Shown here piece by piece: positions 1-11,018 of a stretch of 64,000 nt of DNA. Source of the stretch: Oscarella lobularis (lineage: Eukaryota; Porifera; Homoscleromorpha; Homosclerophorida; Oscarellidae); the NCBI RefSeq assembly GCF_947507565.1, contig NC_089178.1, positions 806,001-870,000 on the forward strand, read 5' to 3'. Both the position numbers and the translations under genes were made by a program. Positions within the stretch are counted from its first letter, which is position 1, and each line of letters starts with the position of its first letter. The notes under the pieces were generated by a model. It ran no database searches. It saw only the letters and a list, made by a program, of their open reading frames with translations, and was not told the DNA's origin.

Positions 1-650
1 GCTTCATATTCTTCTGCAGCTCTTTCATCTGTAAAATAAAGTTGAGGAGTTCAGTTACTGAACGCTCCACAAACTACGTAAGCTACTTCAAGATTTGGAA
101 TACTTTGAGGCACATACATTCTTCTCTGTCAGTTATAGATGGAAGAAGAAGGCATATCGTGGCCATGCATGTGACACATCTGAGTTCGTCCGATGAAGAA
201 TTGATCCAACCATGCTGCGCGCAAACATCTGCCATCAGACCTCGCGGTCTATGAAACCAAGTTGATGGCTGTGGAAGACGCAAACAGACACTACTGTAGA
301 GCTATGATAACGCAGCACTTTCTCCGCGGAACCTTGAAAGTTCCAAGTCTCTTCGCATAGTCGTCGCTGTCCCACGGTTTCGCACTGCTGCTATTGTCGT
401 TTGGTCTCCTGGTTGCCGCTCGATGCCTCGGGGAGTCCTGAACGAATGCGTCCAGTAGCGAACGCGCTCGAGCCTCCATTGAAGAATGTCACGCATGCGT
501 TGAGAGAAATGAGTCGTTGCGATGGGCTCGGCCACAAAAACTTCGAGTTTGCTACCTCTAAGTCGACTAGAAGAGATACCAATACCGAAAGGCAGCGCGC
601 GCTGTTCTTTCAGCGTTCTCTAAAAGAGTGGTGCGCTGGTCTCTTTTCCA

Positions 651-2691
651 GAACAAAATCGTCCGCACGCTCGTAGTGGGCATCGAAGCGTCGCCGACGC
701 GTCCGCAGTTTACGTTTTTGGTGGCTATCATGGAGACGGCCAGCTGCTCTTTCCCGACGTTCGTTTTCCCTTTTTTGAGAAATGGAATGCATCTCTGAGT
801 AGGTGTGGCGATTTGACGTCATTCGCGAAGAGTGGAAACTGATTGGCTCGTCAGATAATTATCCAACGTCAGTGGCGTCAAGCTCTGGTCTGTATGCACA
901 GTATCTTCGATATATTTCATTCATTCTTTGTAACCCCTTTGCAGTTCTTCTTTGTGGCAATAGTCTTCTCGTCTTTGGAGGATCCGGTGGTACGCGCTCT
1001 CCCCTCTCTCCTCCGGGCTTGGCCGTGACTTTAGCACCCTATAGTTCCCTTTGGATATGCCAACAGCAATCAACTGCACTTAATCAATCTCAGGACGGGT
1101 CAGAGCAAAGAGTTACCATGCACGGGAGATATACCTGAGAAGAAGTATGGAGCTGTAAGATTTGCTTCTTTTTCTGTTTCTTCATCTTGACTGAAGTGGC
1201 GTTATTGCTTCTAGAGCATGGCGCCAAGTCAGGATGGTCGACTTTATCTCTACGGCGGAACAACTGGTTCCTTTTTCAATTCAGACGTCCATTGTTTGGA
1301 TTTGAAAACGCAAGTCTACACTAAACTGGAGAGCGCTGGCAAGAACAAACCAGAGCCAAGGTCTCTAAACAATAACTAACTACAGTGAAACCTGCGTAAA
1401 CCGGTCACGTCTGAGCCAAAATTTTGTGCCGTTTTACAAAGATTATTCAGCATAATAACATAACATTAGGTTTAACCGGGACCTAAAGCATTTGGACTGA
1501 ATAGGCATATTATTCAGGTGACCGGATAAGCAGGTTTACTCGAGCAAGACGTCATTCATACTCTGCCTTTTATGCTCCTCCGTGAGAAGAGCGGAGGAGC
1601 GAATTTAATATATGAAGACTGTGGGCTCAATTGGGCTGCCCACTAATAGTTTCGTTCTTTCTAGATATCGTCATGAAATGGTTTGGGATTCAAAGAAGTT
1701 CTACGTTATAGGGGGATCAACGATTGATCAAGAGTACCGTTTTGATACGGTTTGTACGGGTTGGAATGTAAAGGCCCCTAATTAGTCATTCTCGTGTTAG
1801 ATTCATGCGTTTGATTTCGAGTCACAATTGTGGAATGAATGCGCTTGTCATCCGGCACAAAGAGACGGTGAAAGCAGGCTCTCTACTGATCCTGCCTCAT
1901 ATTTACGTGTTGCAATGTGTAGGCTTTCCGAATTCGCGACGTTTTCACGCCTGTGCAAAGCTAAATCACAGTGAGCGAGGGGAAACTGCTACCGCGTTAA
2001 TTAAGCCAAGGTTCCTCCTACGTTAATTGGTTTGCAAGAAGTAGGCTTCTTCCATTAGCAGTACACTGTATGTTCCGGTCTCTTCTACTAGTGTAGTCAG
2101 GTTATTGCGGTGGGACTCTAGAACTAGAATGACTTTGCTGTGCTATAAACAACCGGTTTATAGACAGGAGAAAGAGTTACGTTCTCATCTCTCCCCTTAG
2201 TGGTTTACCTGTCGGGAGGAACTTCATGGCTGGACGTTATGTATGACGACGTTTGGTCACTACACCTCGTCACCCTTCAATGGACGCGACTTGCAGTCAA
2301 ACTTCCCGTGGCTCTCTTCTTCCACAGCATGGCAGTGACGCCGGTGCAAACAGCAGACTTCCGCCCGCGTATAGATAGATATATCTTTGTCTCTGTCTCC
2401 TGTCTAGGCTGGATGCTTGTATATATTCGGAGGCTGCACAACCCTGGCGGGAACCAATCGGTAAGTGTATATATATACACATGTTGTGACGAATCTTCTC
2501 ACCTTGCACTCCGCAGGTCAGATAAAATGTATAAGATGTGGCTTCGGGTTCCGTCCCTCATGGAGATGTGCTGGCTCAAGCTCACGAAAAGCTATCCTCG
2601 TCTTCTCGACGTCGGCAACAGCAAACTCCACGCTCTGGGAATTCCGCTAAAACTAGTCAACAGACTAAATCAAAATACAGAGGCTTCGTAG
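651..2691 (+). CDS. KLHDC10: KLHDC10-like kelch protein (CRL2 substrate receptor), 5' end unresolved
   Basis: About nine exons encode successive kelch blades. The first visible blade reads RPHARSGHRSVADASAVYVF and follows an acceptor near 650. Further blades lie near 960 (SLLVFGG), 1050-1140, 1215-1365 (RLYLYGG), 1670-1750 (FYVIGGS), 1800-1870, 1925-1960, 2200-2345 (VYLSGG) and 2407-2460 (CLYIFGG). The last exon (about 2518-2691) holds SLMEMCWLKL, which fits the Elongin BC-box pattern SLxxxCxxxL, then a tail ending in LGIPLKLVNRL like vertebrate KLHDC10. Family knowledge: KLHDC10 is a Cullin-2 ligase receptor that reads C-terminal degrons such as alanine tails. A candidate first exon with a start codon near 509-600 could not be proven. 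The stop lies only 10 bases from the stop of the convergent transporter gene. Intron 4 carries a small DNA-transposon-like repeat. Confidence 0.8.
1383..1541. mobile_element. Pogo/Tc1-like MITE in a KLHDC10 intron
   Basis: The left end CAGTGAAACCTGCGTAAACC follows TA. The right end, CCGGATAAGCAGGTTTACT, is its imperfect inverted copy, and both carry a GTGACCGG-type inner motif. The length is about 160 bp with no coding capacity. CAGTG termini at a TA target suit the pogo/Tigger group of the Tc1-mariner superfamily. The target duplication at the right end is not clean. Confidence 0.5.
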
Positions 2692-2701
2692 TTTTTTTTG
2701 T

Positions 2702-4039
2702 TCAGCTTCGCTCGGAAGCAGTATTGACCAATCTCCTTTTACCTATAAAATACGCCAACGATAGCGTGACGAGCCCGCTAATGGCAAGTCCTCCGCTAAT
2801 AAACAAAAACAACGAGTAGTCGCCCGTCCTCCGAAAAAGCGATTCGGTGAAAACGGGACCAACTAAGCCGGCAATTCCAAACGACGGCGCTTGGAGTCCT
2901 GTCAAAAATGCTGCCATTTCGCTGCCATAAAGTTCAGCTAACAGAGCGGGTCCAAGAGACTTGGGAACAGTGAACGTCATCAAGTTAACGCAGTAGGCGA
3001 TAATGGCTGCATAGACACCCCAGGAAGCGGTGTGATAAATAAAGATAGGAAGTAAACTTATGGTGAGAGTTTGCAAAGCACCGGACACCATCCACAAGTC
3101 GATTTGCCTCACCCGATCGGACGCAAACGTCCAGAAAAGACGGGAAACGGTGTAGGATCCCAGTGCCACGGCCGAGAGAACGTGTAGAGGCGGATTCGAC
3201 TTTCGCCACATCTCTGCGAGGAACTGCTTCTGTCGTCCGATGATTCCCCAGCCGGGTAAAAGAAGAACAGTCTTGGCCCAGAATATGAGCCAAAATCGAG
3301 GATCTTTCATGACGTCGCGCGTCTTCCATTTCTCTCCTTCCGCTTCTTCTCGCCTTGTAGGAGTACCTTGTTTTACGAATACCGGCAAAACGTTAAACAG
3401 CACTATTACCAATCCCGTCATCAGGAGAATCGTTTCAAATTTCAACGAGCCACAATTGTACAGTCGCTCCATTTCGAGAAACCACTGTCCAAACGCAATG
3501 CTGCCAAGCGAGAGAAAGATCATAGGAAATGTCGAGCAAAATCCGATCCTATTCGGAAACCACGATATCAGAAGAGTGAGAGTTGCCAGAAACACTCCTT
3601 GGAGCCCCATGCCAAGAAAAAAGCCGTAGCTAACGACATACAGAATTTCCGTCGTGCTTCCATAAGAACAGAGGTGCGCGGCGAGGCCTGTCGAACCCCA
3701 TGCGAATCCCAATAAAAATACTCCGAGGCAGGCGAGAAAATTCGCGCCGTAGGCGCGCAGGAGGAAACTGTGAATTGGGGCCCCCAAACCGATTGTGCCA
3801 ATCAGAAGCGCTTCGGCGTAGACAGTCGCGGATTCGCTCCACTTCGGGCAAGACGACGTCGCCAATTCGATCAGGTAGCTTCCAGTTATAATCATTCCCA
3901 TCGATATGCCGCCCAATGCGCCAGCAATGACCGCGATCCACGGCCATGTTTTATTCGACAACCGTTGAGCGTCAGATATGGGATCTGACGTAAGACCTTG
4001 TGGCCTATCTTCGGTCAGCAACGGCTGTTTTTCGGCCAT
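2702..4039 (-). CDS. MFS membrane transporter, paralog 1 of 4
   Basis: A 445-residue intronless ORF starting MAEKQPLLTEDRP, with an acidic cytoplasmic N-terminus and about 12 hydrophobic segments. Membrane segment 1 reads GALGGISMGMIITGSYLIE. The cytoplasmic loop between the two halves holds KWKTRDVMKDPRFWLIFWAK, where the second six-helix bundle begins. This half-split layout is that of the major facilitator superfamily, nearest in feel to monocarboxylate (SLC16)/OFA-type members. The substrate cannot be told. It is the most diverged of four tandem copies and lacks the MESDRLISS N-terminus of the other three. It ends 10 bases from the KLHDC10 stop, tail to tail. Confidence 0.85.
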   Translation of the reverse strand: MAEKQPLLTEDRPQGLTSDPISDAQRLSNKTWPWIAVIAGALGGISMGMIITGSYLIELATSSCPKWSESATVYAEALLIGTIGLGAPIHSFLLRAYGANFLACLGVFLLGFAWGSTGLAAHLCSYGSTTEILYVVSYGFFLGMGLQGVFLATLTLLISWFPNRIGFCSTFPMIFLSLGSIAFGQWFLEMERLYNCGSLKFETILLMTGLVIVLFNVLPVFVKQGTPTRREEAEGEKWKTRDVMKDPRFWLIFWAKTVLLLPGWGIIGRQKQFLAEMWRKSNPPLHVLSAVALGSYTVSRLFWTFASDRVRQIDLWMVSGALQTLTISLLPIFIYHTASWGVYAAIIAYCVNLMTFTVPKSLGPALLAELYGSEMAAFLTGLQAPSFGIAGLVGPVFTESLFRRTGDYSLFLFISGGLAISGLVTLSLAYFIGKRRLVNTASERS

Positions 4040-4236
4040 ACTGCCGTACAGTCTGTAGGAATTAGCTACTCCCGCGCGCTAAGCGTGCAGGACGCGTGAC
4101 GACGTGACAACTGACCCGGCAACCCCCGGCAACACAACTGGAGGCAATCTTGCACTTCGTGCACTGCATGTATAACCACAATCGCTTGGCCTGAGAGATG
4201 TGTTTATGAGTGAGGGAGGCATAGCAAAGAAGAAGA

Positions 4237-5604
4237 CTAGACACTCGTGTCTGAAATTTCATTTTCGTTCTTTTTTGATCCTACATCTTTCTTCGCGTAA
4301 GTTTTCAGTCGACTTGCTATTGTCAGGGTGATTAACCCACTTGCAGACACTCCGGAGCTGATGAATAGAAAAAGGGTGTAGCTACCTGATGCGCTATAGA
4401 GACGATCTGCAATGATTGGACCGAGTAGACCAGCTAATCCTGCTGCTGGGCTCATAAACCCTGACACGTGAGCTGCCAATTCACAATCTTTGTATATCTC
4501 TCCTAGGATTGCGACAGTGAGAGACTTGGGAATGGAAAACGCCATTGTGTTCAATGTAAAGGCAACAAGAGCCGCATAAACTCCCCAATTTCCGGTGTAG
4601 TACATAAACAAAGGCATGACGGCAAAAGTCACGCTGTACAGGGATCCTCCATATAGCCACAAATTCACTTGTTTCATTTTGTCTGAAAGTAACCAAACAA
4701 TGCGACTTACGGTATAAGATCCCAGTATCAAAGCAGACAGAGCCTCTATTGGAGAATGAGGTCTTCGCCAGATTGTCTCCAAAAAATCCCTCTGATGTCC
4801 CATGAGTCCCCATCCGGGAAGAAGTAATGAGAACCGAGTCCACCACAACAGCCAAAACCGCTTATCTCTTAGAACGTCACGTGTCTTCCATCGCTTCCTG
4901 TTGTCTTCTTTCTGACGTGGAGCAGAATCCCAGTTTAGGCAAAATACTGTGGGAACGTTCAATAGTACACACAGCAGTCCAGTAAGTAAAAAAATATCTA
5001 CAGAAGAGAGAAGGCCTTTGATGTAAAAGCCTTCTAATTGAAGTACCCATTGTCCTACTGCAATCCCCCCTACAGCGACAGAAGCGCTTGGAAATGCCGA
5101 GGAAAAACCGATGCGACTAGGAAACGTTGAAACGGTGCATAGAATTGCCTGCATGTAAACCAATTCATTAGCGGCAGCAAGACAGACGCTATAGCCGATG
5201 ACGTAGAAAACGTCCGTTCTGATTCCGTGTCTACAGAACCGAACTGATAGACCGCATAGACCCCAGCCGAGCGCGAGAAAAAAAGCTACCAAGAGCGAGA
5301 CGAACTTGGAACTAAATCTGCGCATGACGTAGCCGCGCAAAGGCCCGAAGATGCCACCGATCCCTACCAATAGAGCTTCGGCGTAGACGGCAGTTGATCG
5401 ATTCCAACTCGGACAGGACAACTGCGTTAGTAAAATTAGGTAGCTGCCCGTGAGAAAAAACCCCGTTGAGAAAGAGCTCAGGCCTGCGACGATAAGGGAG
5501 CTCCAAATCCGCCCGGAACGTGGTCGCCGGAATGCGCTTGGCTGTGACGACATGTCGGACCCACTAGGCGTTTCTCTGGAACTGATAAGACGATCCGACT
5601 CCAT
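4237..5604 (-). CDS. MFS membrane transporter, paralog 2 of 4
   Basis: A 455-residue intronless ORF starting MESDRLISSRETPSGSDMSS. It has about 12 hydrophobic segments and the mid-loop motif RWKTRDVLRDKRFWLLWWTR, shared by paralogs 2-4. The C-terminal half is nearly identical in DNA to paralog 3 (compare about 4320-4900 with 5965-6545). The N-terminal half shows more differences. It is an MFS transporter, probably in the plasma membrane or an organelle; substrate unknown. About 200 bases separate it from paralog 1, and its upstream region carries a GTGCGCCTGCG motif also found before paralog 4. Confidence 0.87.
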   Translation of the reverse strand: MESDRLISSRETPSGSDMSSQPSAFRRPRSGRIWSSLIVAGLSSFSTGFFLTGSYLILLTQLSCPSWNRSTAVYAEALLVGIGGIFGPLRGYVMRRFSSKFVSLLVAFFLALGWGLCGLSVRFCRHGIRTDVFYVIGYSVCLAAANELVYMQAILCTVSTFPSRIGFSSAFPSASVAVGGIAVGQWVLQLEGFYIKGLLSSVDIFLLTGLLCVLLNVPTVFCLNWDSAPRQKEDNRKRWKTRDVLRDKRFWLLWWTRFSLLLPGWGLMGHQRDFLETIWRRPHSPIEALSALILGSYTVSRIVWLLSDKMKQVNLWLYGGSLYSVTFAVMPLFMYYTGNWGVYAALVAFTLNTMAFSIPKSLTVAILGEIYKDCELAAHVSGFMSPAAGLAGLLGPIIADRLYSASGSYTLFLFISSGVSASGLITLTIASRLKTYAKKDVGSKKNENEISDTSV

Positions 5605-5882
5605 GATGACGTAGACATCAGCAACGGCCGGCCGGTGCGCCTGCGTACATACACTACGGTTCTAAATAGAGATCAAGATTGGTCATACCTCCCTGATAGA
5701 TGAGCACGTGCCACGGAAAGGCAGCAATTAAATTAATCCGCGTCTGTGCAGAGATCACGCCGTCGGTGATTGGCCTACAGTAGACAAAGAGATTATCGTA
5801 CCGCCCTTCATAACCACGCCCCAGTTGTATCTGTTTAGTCAGCGTGGTGTGTACGTGTGTGGAGCGTATTGAGAAAGGTAGA

Positions 5883-7250
5883 CTAGACACTTGCGTCTGA
5901 AATTTCACTTTCGTTCTCCTTTGACCTTGAATCTTTCTTCGCGTAAGTTTTCAGTCGACTTGCTATTGTCAGGGTGATTAGCCCACTTGTAGACACTCCG
6001 GAGCTGATGAATAGAAAAAGGGTGTAGCTACCTGATGCAGTATAGAGACGATCTGCAATGATTGGACCGAGTAGACCAGCTAATCCTGTTGCTGGGCTCA
6101 TAAACCCTGACACGTGAGCTGCCAATTCACAATCTTTGTATATCTCTCCTAGGATTGCGACAGTGAGAGACTTGGGAATGGAAAACGCCATTGTGTTCAA
6201 TGTAAAGGCAACAAGAGCCGCATAAACTCCCCAATTTCCGGTGTAGTACATAAACAAAGGCATAACGGCAAAAGTCACGCTGTACAGGGATCCTCCATAT
6301 AGCCACAAATTCACTTGTTTCATTTTGTCTGAAAGTAACCAAACAATGCGACTTACGGTATAAGATCCCAGTATCAAAGCAGACAGAGCCTCTATTGGAG
6401 AATGAGGTCTTCGCCAGATTGTCTCCAAAAAATCCCTCTGATGTCCCATGAGTCCCCATCCGGGAAGAAGTAATGAGAACCGAGTCCACCACAACAGCCA
6501 AAACCGCTTATCTCTTAGAACGTCACGTGTCTTCCATCGCTTCCTGTTGTCTTCTTTCTGACGTGGAGCAGAATCCCAGTTTAAACAAAACACTGTGGGA
6601 ACGTTCAATAGTACACACAGGAGTCCAGTAAGTAAAAAAATATCTTCAGAAGAGAGAAGGCCTTTGATGTAAAAGCCCTCTAACCGGAGAACCCACTGTC
6701 CCAGTGCAAGCCCTCCTACAGCGACAGAAGCGCTTGGAAATGCCGAGGAAAAACCGATGCGACTAGGAAACCTTGAAACGGTGCATAAAATTGCCTGTAT
6801 ATAAACCAGTTCATTAGCGACGGCAAGACAGACGCCATAGCCGATAACGTAAAAAACGTCCGTTCTGATTCCGTGCCTACAGAACCGAACTGATAGACCG
6901 CACAGACCCCAGCCGAGCGCGAGAAAAAAGGCTATCAAGAGCGAGACGAACTTGGAACTAAATCTGCGTATGGCGTAGCCGCGCAAAGGCCCGAAGATGC
7001 CACCGACCCCTACCAATAGAGCTTCGGCGTAGACGGCAATTGATCGATTCCAACTCGGACAGGACAACTGCGTTAGTAAAATTAGGTAGCTGCCCGTGAG
7101 ATAATATCCAATTGAGAAAGAGCTCAGGCCTGCGACGATAAGGGAACTCCAAATCCGCCCGGAACGTGGTCGCCGGAATGCGCTTGGCTGTGACGACTTG
7201 TCGGACCCACCAGGCGTTTCTCTAGAACTGATAAGACGATCCGACTCCAT
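5883..7250 (-). CDS. MFS membrane transporter, paralog 3 of 4
   Basis: A 455-residue intronless ORF. The start is placed at the ATG of MESDRLISSRETPGGSDKSS, because that N-terminus is common to paralogs 2-4; the reading frame itself stays open 51 bases further upstream. It is nearly identical to paralog 2 over the second half, and its downstream flank (about 5690-5880) recurs below paralog 4 at about 7500-7780. The duplicated unit therefore included intergenic DNA. Same MFS fold and mid-loop motif as its neighbours; substrate unknown. Confidence 0.87.
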   Translation of the reverse strand: MESDRLISSRETPGGSDKSSQPSAFRRPRSGRIWSSLIVAGLSSFSIGYYLTGSYLILLTQLSCPSWNRSIAVYAEALLVGVGGIFGPLRGYAIRRFSSKFVSLLIAFFLALGWGLCGLSVRFCRHGIRTDVFYVIGYGVCLAVANELVYIQAILCTVSRFPSRIGFSSAFPSASVAVGGLALGQWVLRLEGFYIKGLLSSEDIFLLTGLLCVLLNVPTVFCLNWDSAPRQKEDNRKRWKTRDVLRDKRFWLLWWTRFSLLLPGWGLMGHQRDFLETIWRRPHSPIEALSALILGSYTVSRIVWLLSDKMKQVNLWLYGGSLYSVTFAVMPLFMYYTGNWGVYAALVAFTLNTMAFSIPKSLTVAILGEIYKDCELAAHVSGFMSPATGLAGLLGPIIADRLYTASGSYTLFLFISSGVSTSGLITLTIASRLKTYAKKDSRSKENESEISDASV

Positions 7251-7300
7251 GATGACGTAGACGTCAGCACGCCTGCGTACTATTGAGTATAATTTCAACA

Positions 7301-7500
7301 AGCATCTTTCTACATCACAATTTCTGCATATCGTTTCTGAGTCGAATCAGTCTGCAAAATCTTGTTGCAGGGAAATTCTTGGCTGCCCTTCCCCCGCTTT
7401 CTTGGCAGTTAGTTTACAATAATAACTATGTGTTTGTTTGTTTGTTTGTTTGTTCACGGATACTAGACGGATACTAGTATCCGTGGTTTGTTTTCTGTAG
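7301..7500. repeat. Insertion-like spacer with TTTG microsatellite and palindrome
   Basis: This stretch between paralogs 3 and 4 has no counterpart in the other intergenic spacers. It contains a (TTTG)n run near 7430-7454. Next to it is the 18-bp palindrome ACGGATACTAGTATCCGT (7467-7484), preceded by a direct copy of its left half. No gene is visible. Confidence 0.4.
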
Positions 7501-7782
7501 TACGCATTACCTCCCTGATGCGGTATAGAGCTCAGCACCATACCCACTGGGAATCGATTGAACTTGACCAAGCGTCACAACGTGCCACGGAAAAGGCAGA
7601 AATTAAATTAATCCGCGTCTGTGGTGGGGATCCCGCCGTCGGTGATTGGCATAGAGTAGACAAACAGAGATTATCGTACCGCGTTTATAACCAGGCCCCG
7701 GTTGTATCAGATTGTCTGTTTAGTCAGCGTGGTGTGTACGTGTGTAGAGCATCGAGAAAGGTAGAAACTTGCGTCTGAAATT

Positions 7783-9120
7783 TCACTTCTTTGACCTTGA
7801 ATCTTTCTGCATATAAGTCGTCAGTCGACTTGCTATCATCAGGGTGATTAGCCCACTTGCAGACAGTCCGGCGCTGATGAATAGAAAAAGGGTGTAGCTA
7901 CCTGATGCGCTATGGAGACGATCTACAATGATTGGACCGAGTAGACCAGCTAATCCTGTCGCTGGGGTCATAAACCCTGACACGTGAGCTGCCAATTCAT
8001 AATCTTCATACATCACTCCTAGCATTGCGACAGTGAGAGACTTGGGAATAGACAAGGCCACTGTGTTTAATGTAAAGGCAACTAGAGCTGCATAAACTCC
8101 CCAATTTCCGGTGTAGTACATAAACAAAGGCATGACGGCAAAAGTCACGCTGTACAGGGATCCTCCAAATACCCACAAATTCACTTGTTTTATTTTGTCT
8201 GAAAGTAACCAAACAATGCGACCTACGGTAAGAGATCCCAGTATCAAAGCGGACAGAGCCTCTATTGGAGAATGAGGTCTTCGCCAGATTGTCTCCAAAA
8301 AATCCCTCTGATGTCCTATGAGTCCCCATCCGGGAAGAAGTAATGAGAACCGAGTCCACCACAACAGCCAAAACCGCTTGTCTCTTAGAACGTCACGTGT
8401 CTTCCATCGCTTGATGTTGTCATTACGATAAGGAGCAAAATTCCATTTTAGGCAGAACGCCGAGGGAACGTTCAGTAGTACACACAGGACTCCAGTAAGT
8501 AAAAAAACGTCTTCAGAAGAGAGAAGGTCTTTGACGTAAAAGCCTTCTAACTGAAGAAACCACTGTCCCAGTGCAAGTCCTCCGACAGTCACACAAACGT
8601 TTGGAAATGCCGCAGAAAAGCCAATGCGATCAGGAAACCCTGAAAGGATGCATGAAATTGTCTGTATGTACATCAATTCACTAGCAACGACAAGACAGAT
8701 GCCATAGCTGATAATATACAAAACGTCCGTTCCCATTCCGTAGCTACAGAACCAAACTGCTACACCGCAAAGTCCCCAGCCGAGAGCGAGAAAGAAAACC
8801 ACCAGGAGCAAGACGAATTTGGAACTAAATCTGCGTATGACGTAGCCGCGCAAGGGTCCGAAGACGCAACTGGCTCCTAAGAAAAGAGATTCGGCGTAGA
8901 CGGCAGTTGATCGATTCCACTTTGGACAAGACAACTGCGTCAGCCGAATAAGGTAGCTGCCCGTGTAATAGAATCCCATCGATAAAGAACTAAGGCCTGC
9001 GACGATCAACGAGCTCCAAATCTGTCCGGAGCGTTGTCGGCGCGAAGAGCTCGGCTGTGGTAGTGGCTTCTCGGATGCACCAGGCGCTTCTGTGGAACTG
9101 ATAAGACGATCCGACTCCAT
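7783..9120 (-). CDS. MFS membrane transporter, paralog 4 of 4
   Basis: A 445-residue intronless ORF starting MESDRLISSTEAPGASEKPL, with about 12 hydrophobic segments and the motif RWKTRDVLRDKRFWLLWWTR. The amino-acid sequence is clearly closer to paralogs 2 and 3 than to paralog 1. The start lies just inside a GC-rich promoter with TGCGCCTGCGCA (9143-9154), a near match to the NRF1 site. It is an MFS solute transporter of unknown substrate. Confidence 0.86.
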   Translation of the reverse strand: MESDRLISSTEAPGASEKPLPQPSSSRRQRSGQIWSSLIVAGLSSLSMGFYYTGSYLIRLTQLSCPKWNRSTAVYAESLFLGASCVFGPLRGYVIRRFSSKFVLLLVVFFLALGWGLCGVAVWFCSYGMGTDVLYIISYGICLVVASELMYIQTISCILSGFPDRIGFSAAFPNVCVTVGGLALGQWFLQLEGFYVKDLLSSEDVFLLTGVLCVLLNVPSAFCLKWNFAPYRNDNIKRWKTRDVLRDKRFWLLWWTRFSLLLPGWGLIGHQRDFLETIWRRPHSPIEALSALILGSLTVGRIVWLLSDKIKQVNLWVFGGSLYSVTFAVMPLFMYYTGNWGVYAALVAFTLNTVALSIPKSLTVAMLGVMYEDYELAAHVSGFMTPATGLAGLLGPIIVDRLHSASGSYTLFLFISAGLSASGLITLMIASRLTTYMQKDSRSKK

Positions 9121-9413
9121 GACGTAGAGTGGACAGTGTCCGGGTGCGCCTGCGCACGTTTTAGAAGGCCGCGTTGAAGCCTAATTAGCCAACAATTACC
9201 GGTAGGTGCAAGTCCCTAATCTTACGTTGAGATGGTCGGCCTAATCAAGCTTGGTCATGCATGTGTTCAAACCGCGATATAATCTATTAAAATTTCTAAA
9301 TAAACAAACCTTATCCAAAAATATTCGGCGACGATTGAGGAGGCTTCATGTAAATAAGTAAGGGAGAGGGAACGCCTTGGCGTTTACATACTGCAATGCT
9401 CTGACAAGATTGG

Positions 9414-11002
9414 TCACTGTTTTCTCGTGTAAAGACGTATCGCTGCAGGATTGAGAAGATGATTTCTCAGTGGCTCATCAATATTTATCCCGTGACGATG
9501 TTGTCCCATATAGGTCAACAGCCCTTCAGCTTTTCTAGCTGGAATAGGCAATTCCGAGTGGTGGGCAGGAAGAGGTTCAGAAAAGAAGTACGCATGTTGC
9601 AAAGCCTAAAATTATCAGAAGAGGTACAGCAAATAGAATTTTTAGTCGCGCAAGCTTAAACTTACATCAGCAGCAGATATTCTTTGAGTTGACGGGTAGA
9701 GCAGAAAACGCTTGAACAGGTCGAGTGCCTTAATTAATTAAATTCGATCAAAATCATTCATTGCCATACATAAATTGCCTACATCTGGGGATGCGTCAGG
9801 AACAATTTTTTCCAGAGGAACAGCTGGCATCGGGCGAAACGTTATCTTGTTGAAGTCGGGGAGGTCAGTCACTCCCTTTCAGGTAAAAATTCAATAGTAA
9901 TAATAAATTCATATAGTATGCATATAAGTACCGGCCATGTTTCTTCTGTTGGAGTGCCAAGAACGCTGAGAACGCAGCAAAGTTGTTCAATATCATGCTC
10001 GCCCTATAATAGGACGTGACGGAGACAATCAATTGGCACACACTGCTCACTACGCACAGGAAATATTGGGGAGTTGTTCAGCATCTCTCCCAAAATGCAA
10101 CCAACCGCCCTAAAGATTTTCTCTTTAATTAATTTACAAATAGAAGATTTATTTTCCAGTACCACAGATCCACACCAGCATCATATTTCCGTGCTCCGAA
10201 CAGCAATTCGGGAGCACGATACCATCTAGATATAAGACGCGCGTTAGAAGCTCTTTGAAGGAAAAAACCGACACCTTCACACCTTGTGGCAACCTGATGA
10301 CTGTAGAGCCTGTCACCTTCAGATGAGAAAACCCTTGCCAAGCCAAAGTCAGCCAGTTTTAGATGCCCAGAAGAACTAATTAACAAATTCGCCGGCTTTA
10401 AATCCTTCAAAAAATGCCACTAGAATGACGTCAGAAAATTCAATGCGCAGTACCCTATGCATAATAGAATTCTGATGGCAATAGGCGACTCCCTTTAGGA
10501 GCATCATAGCGTAGCTTTTTATTTGAGCCTAGTTATGAAACGAGTAGTGCGCGTGTAGAGAAGCTTGATTTCGTTCTTACTTCTGTGAGTGGACGTTCAA
10601 CATTTCGAATAACTTCAGAGAGATCAGACAGCATGTACTCAAAGACGAGTACGAAACCGGTTCCGTGTGGAAATACGTCCAAAAGTTGAACGATCTTAAT
10701 TGATTAAAACCATGATCCCCTTATTGTTGAATTTGTCCGCGGAATATATCTCACGTGCTGGCTTTCGCCGATTTCCTGGAGTGCTTTGATTTCTCGCAGT
10801 GCCGTATTCGGTATTCCTTCCTCCAGTCGTCGTAGAGGAACCTTTTTCAGCGCGACAAGCTCGCCGGTCTGAAGAAAGGGAGACCTCCGAGTTAAAAATG
10901 TTTTCAAGGCCGGGAACAACGAACAACCTCTATCTGTTTTGCTTTAGTGACAATGCCGTGTGCTCCTTCGCCGATACGGCCTAAAATGCGATAGTTCTCC
11001 AT
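9414..11002 (-). CDS. CDK20: Cyclin-dependent kinase 20 (CCRK)
   Basis: About ten short exons read as a whole kinase. Exon 1 (ending about 10940) starts [20 protein letters not shown] with the Gly-rich loop. The next has [20 protein letters not shown], with the catalytic Lys and the PSTAIRE-position helix. An exon near 10580-10700 gives [20 protein letters not shown]. The exon near 10300-10410 gives [20 protein letters not shown] and then [21 protein letters not shown], with the HRD/DFG region. The last exon has [19 protein letters not shown], a tail specific to CDK20. Family knowledge: CDK20 acts at the cilium base on ICK/MAK kinases and limits cilium length. A perfect NRF1-like palindrome and an E-box lie just upstream of the ATG. 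All introns are tiny. Confidence 0.92.
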
Positions 11003-11018
11003 TTGTCACGTGCAAAAC

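Noticed and set aside
83-582. Several frames in the first 600 bases as a separate gene
   Set aside because: No recognisable content on either strand. Most likely 5' part or upstream DNA of KLHDC10 or a gene left of the window.
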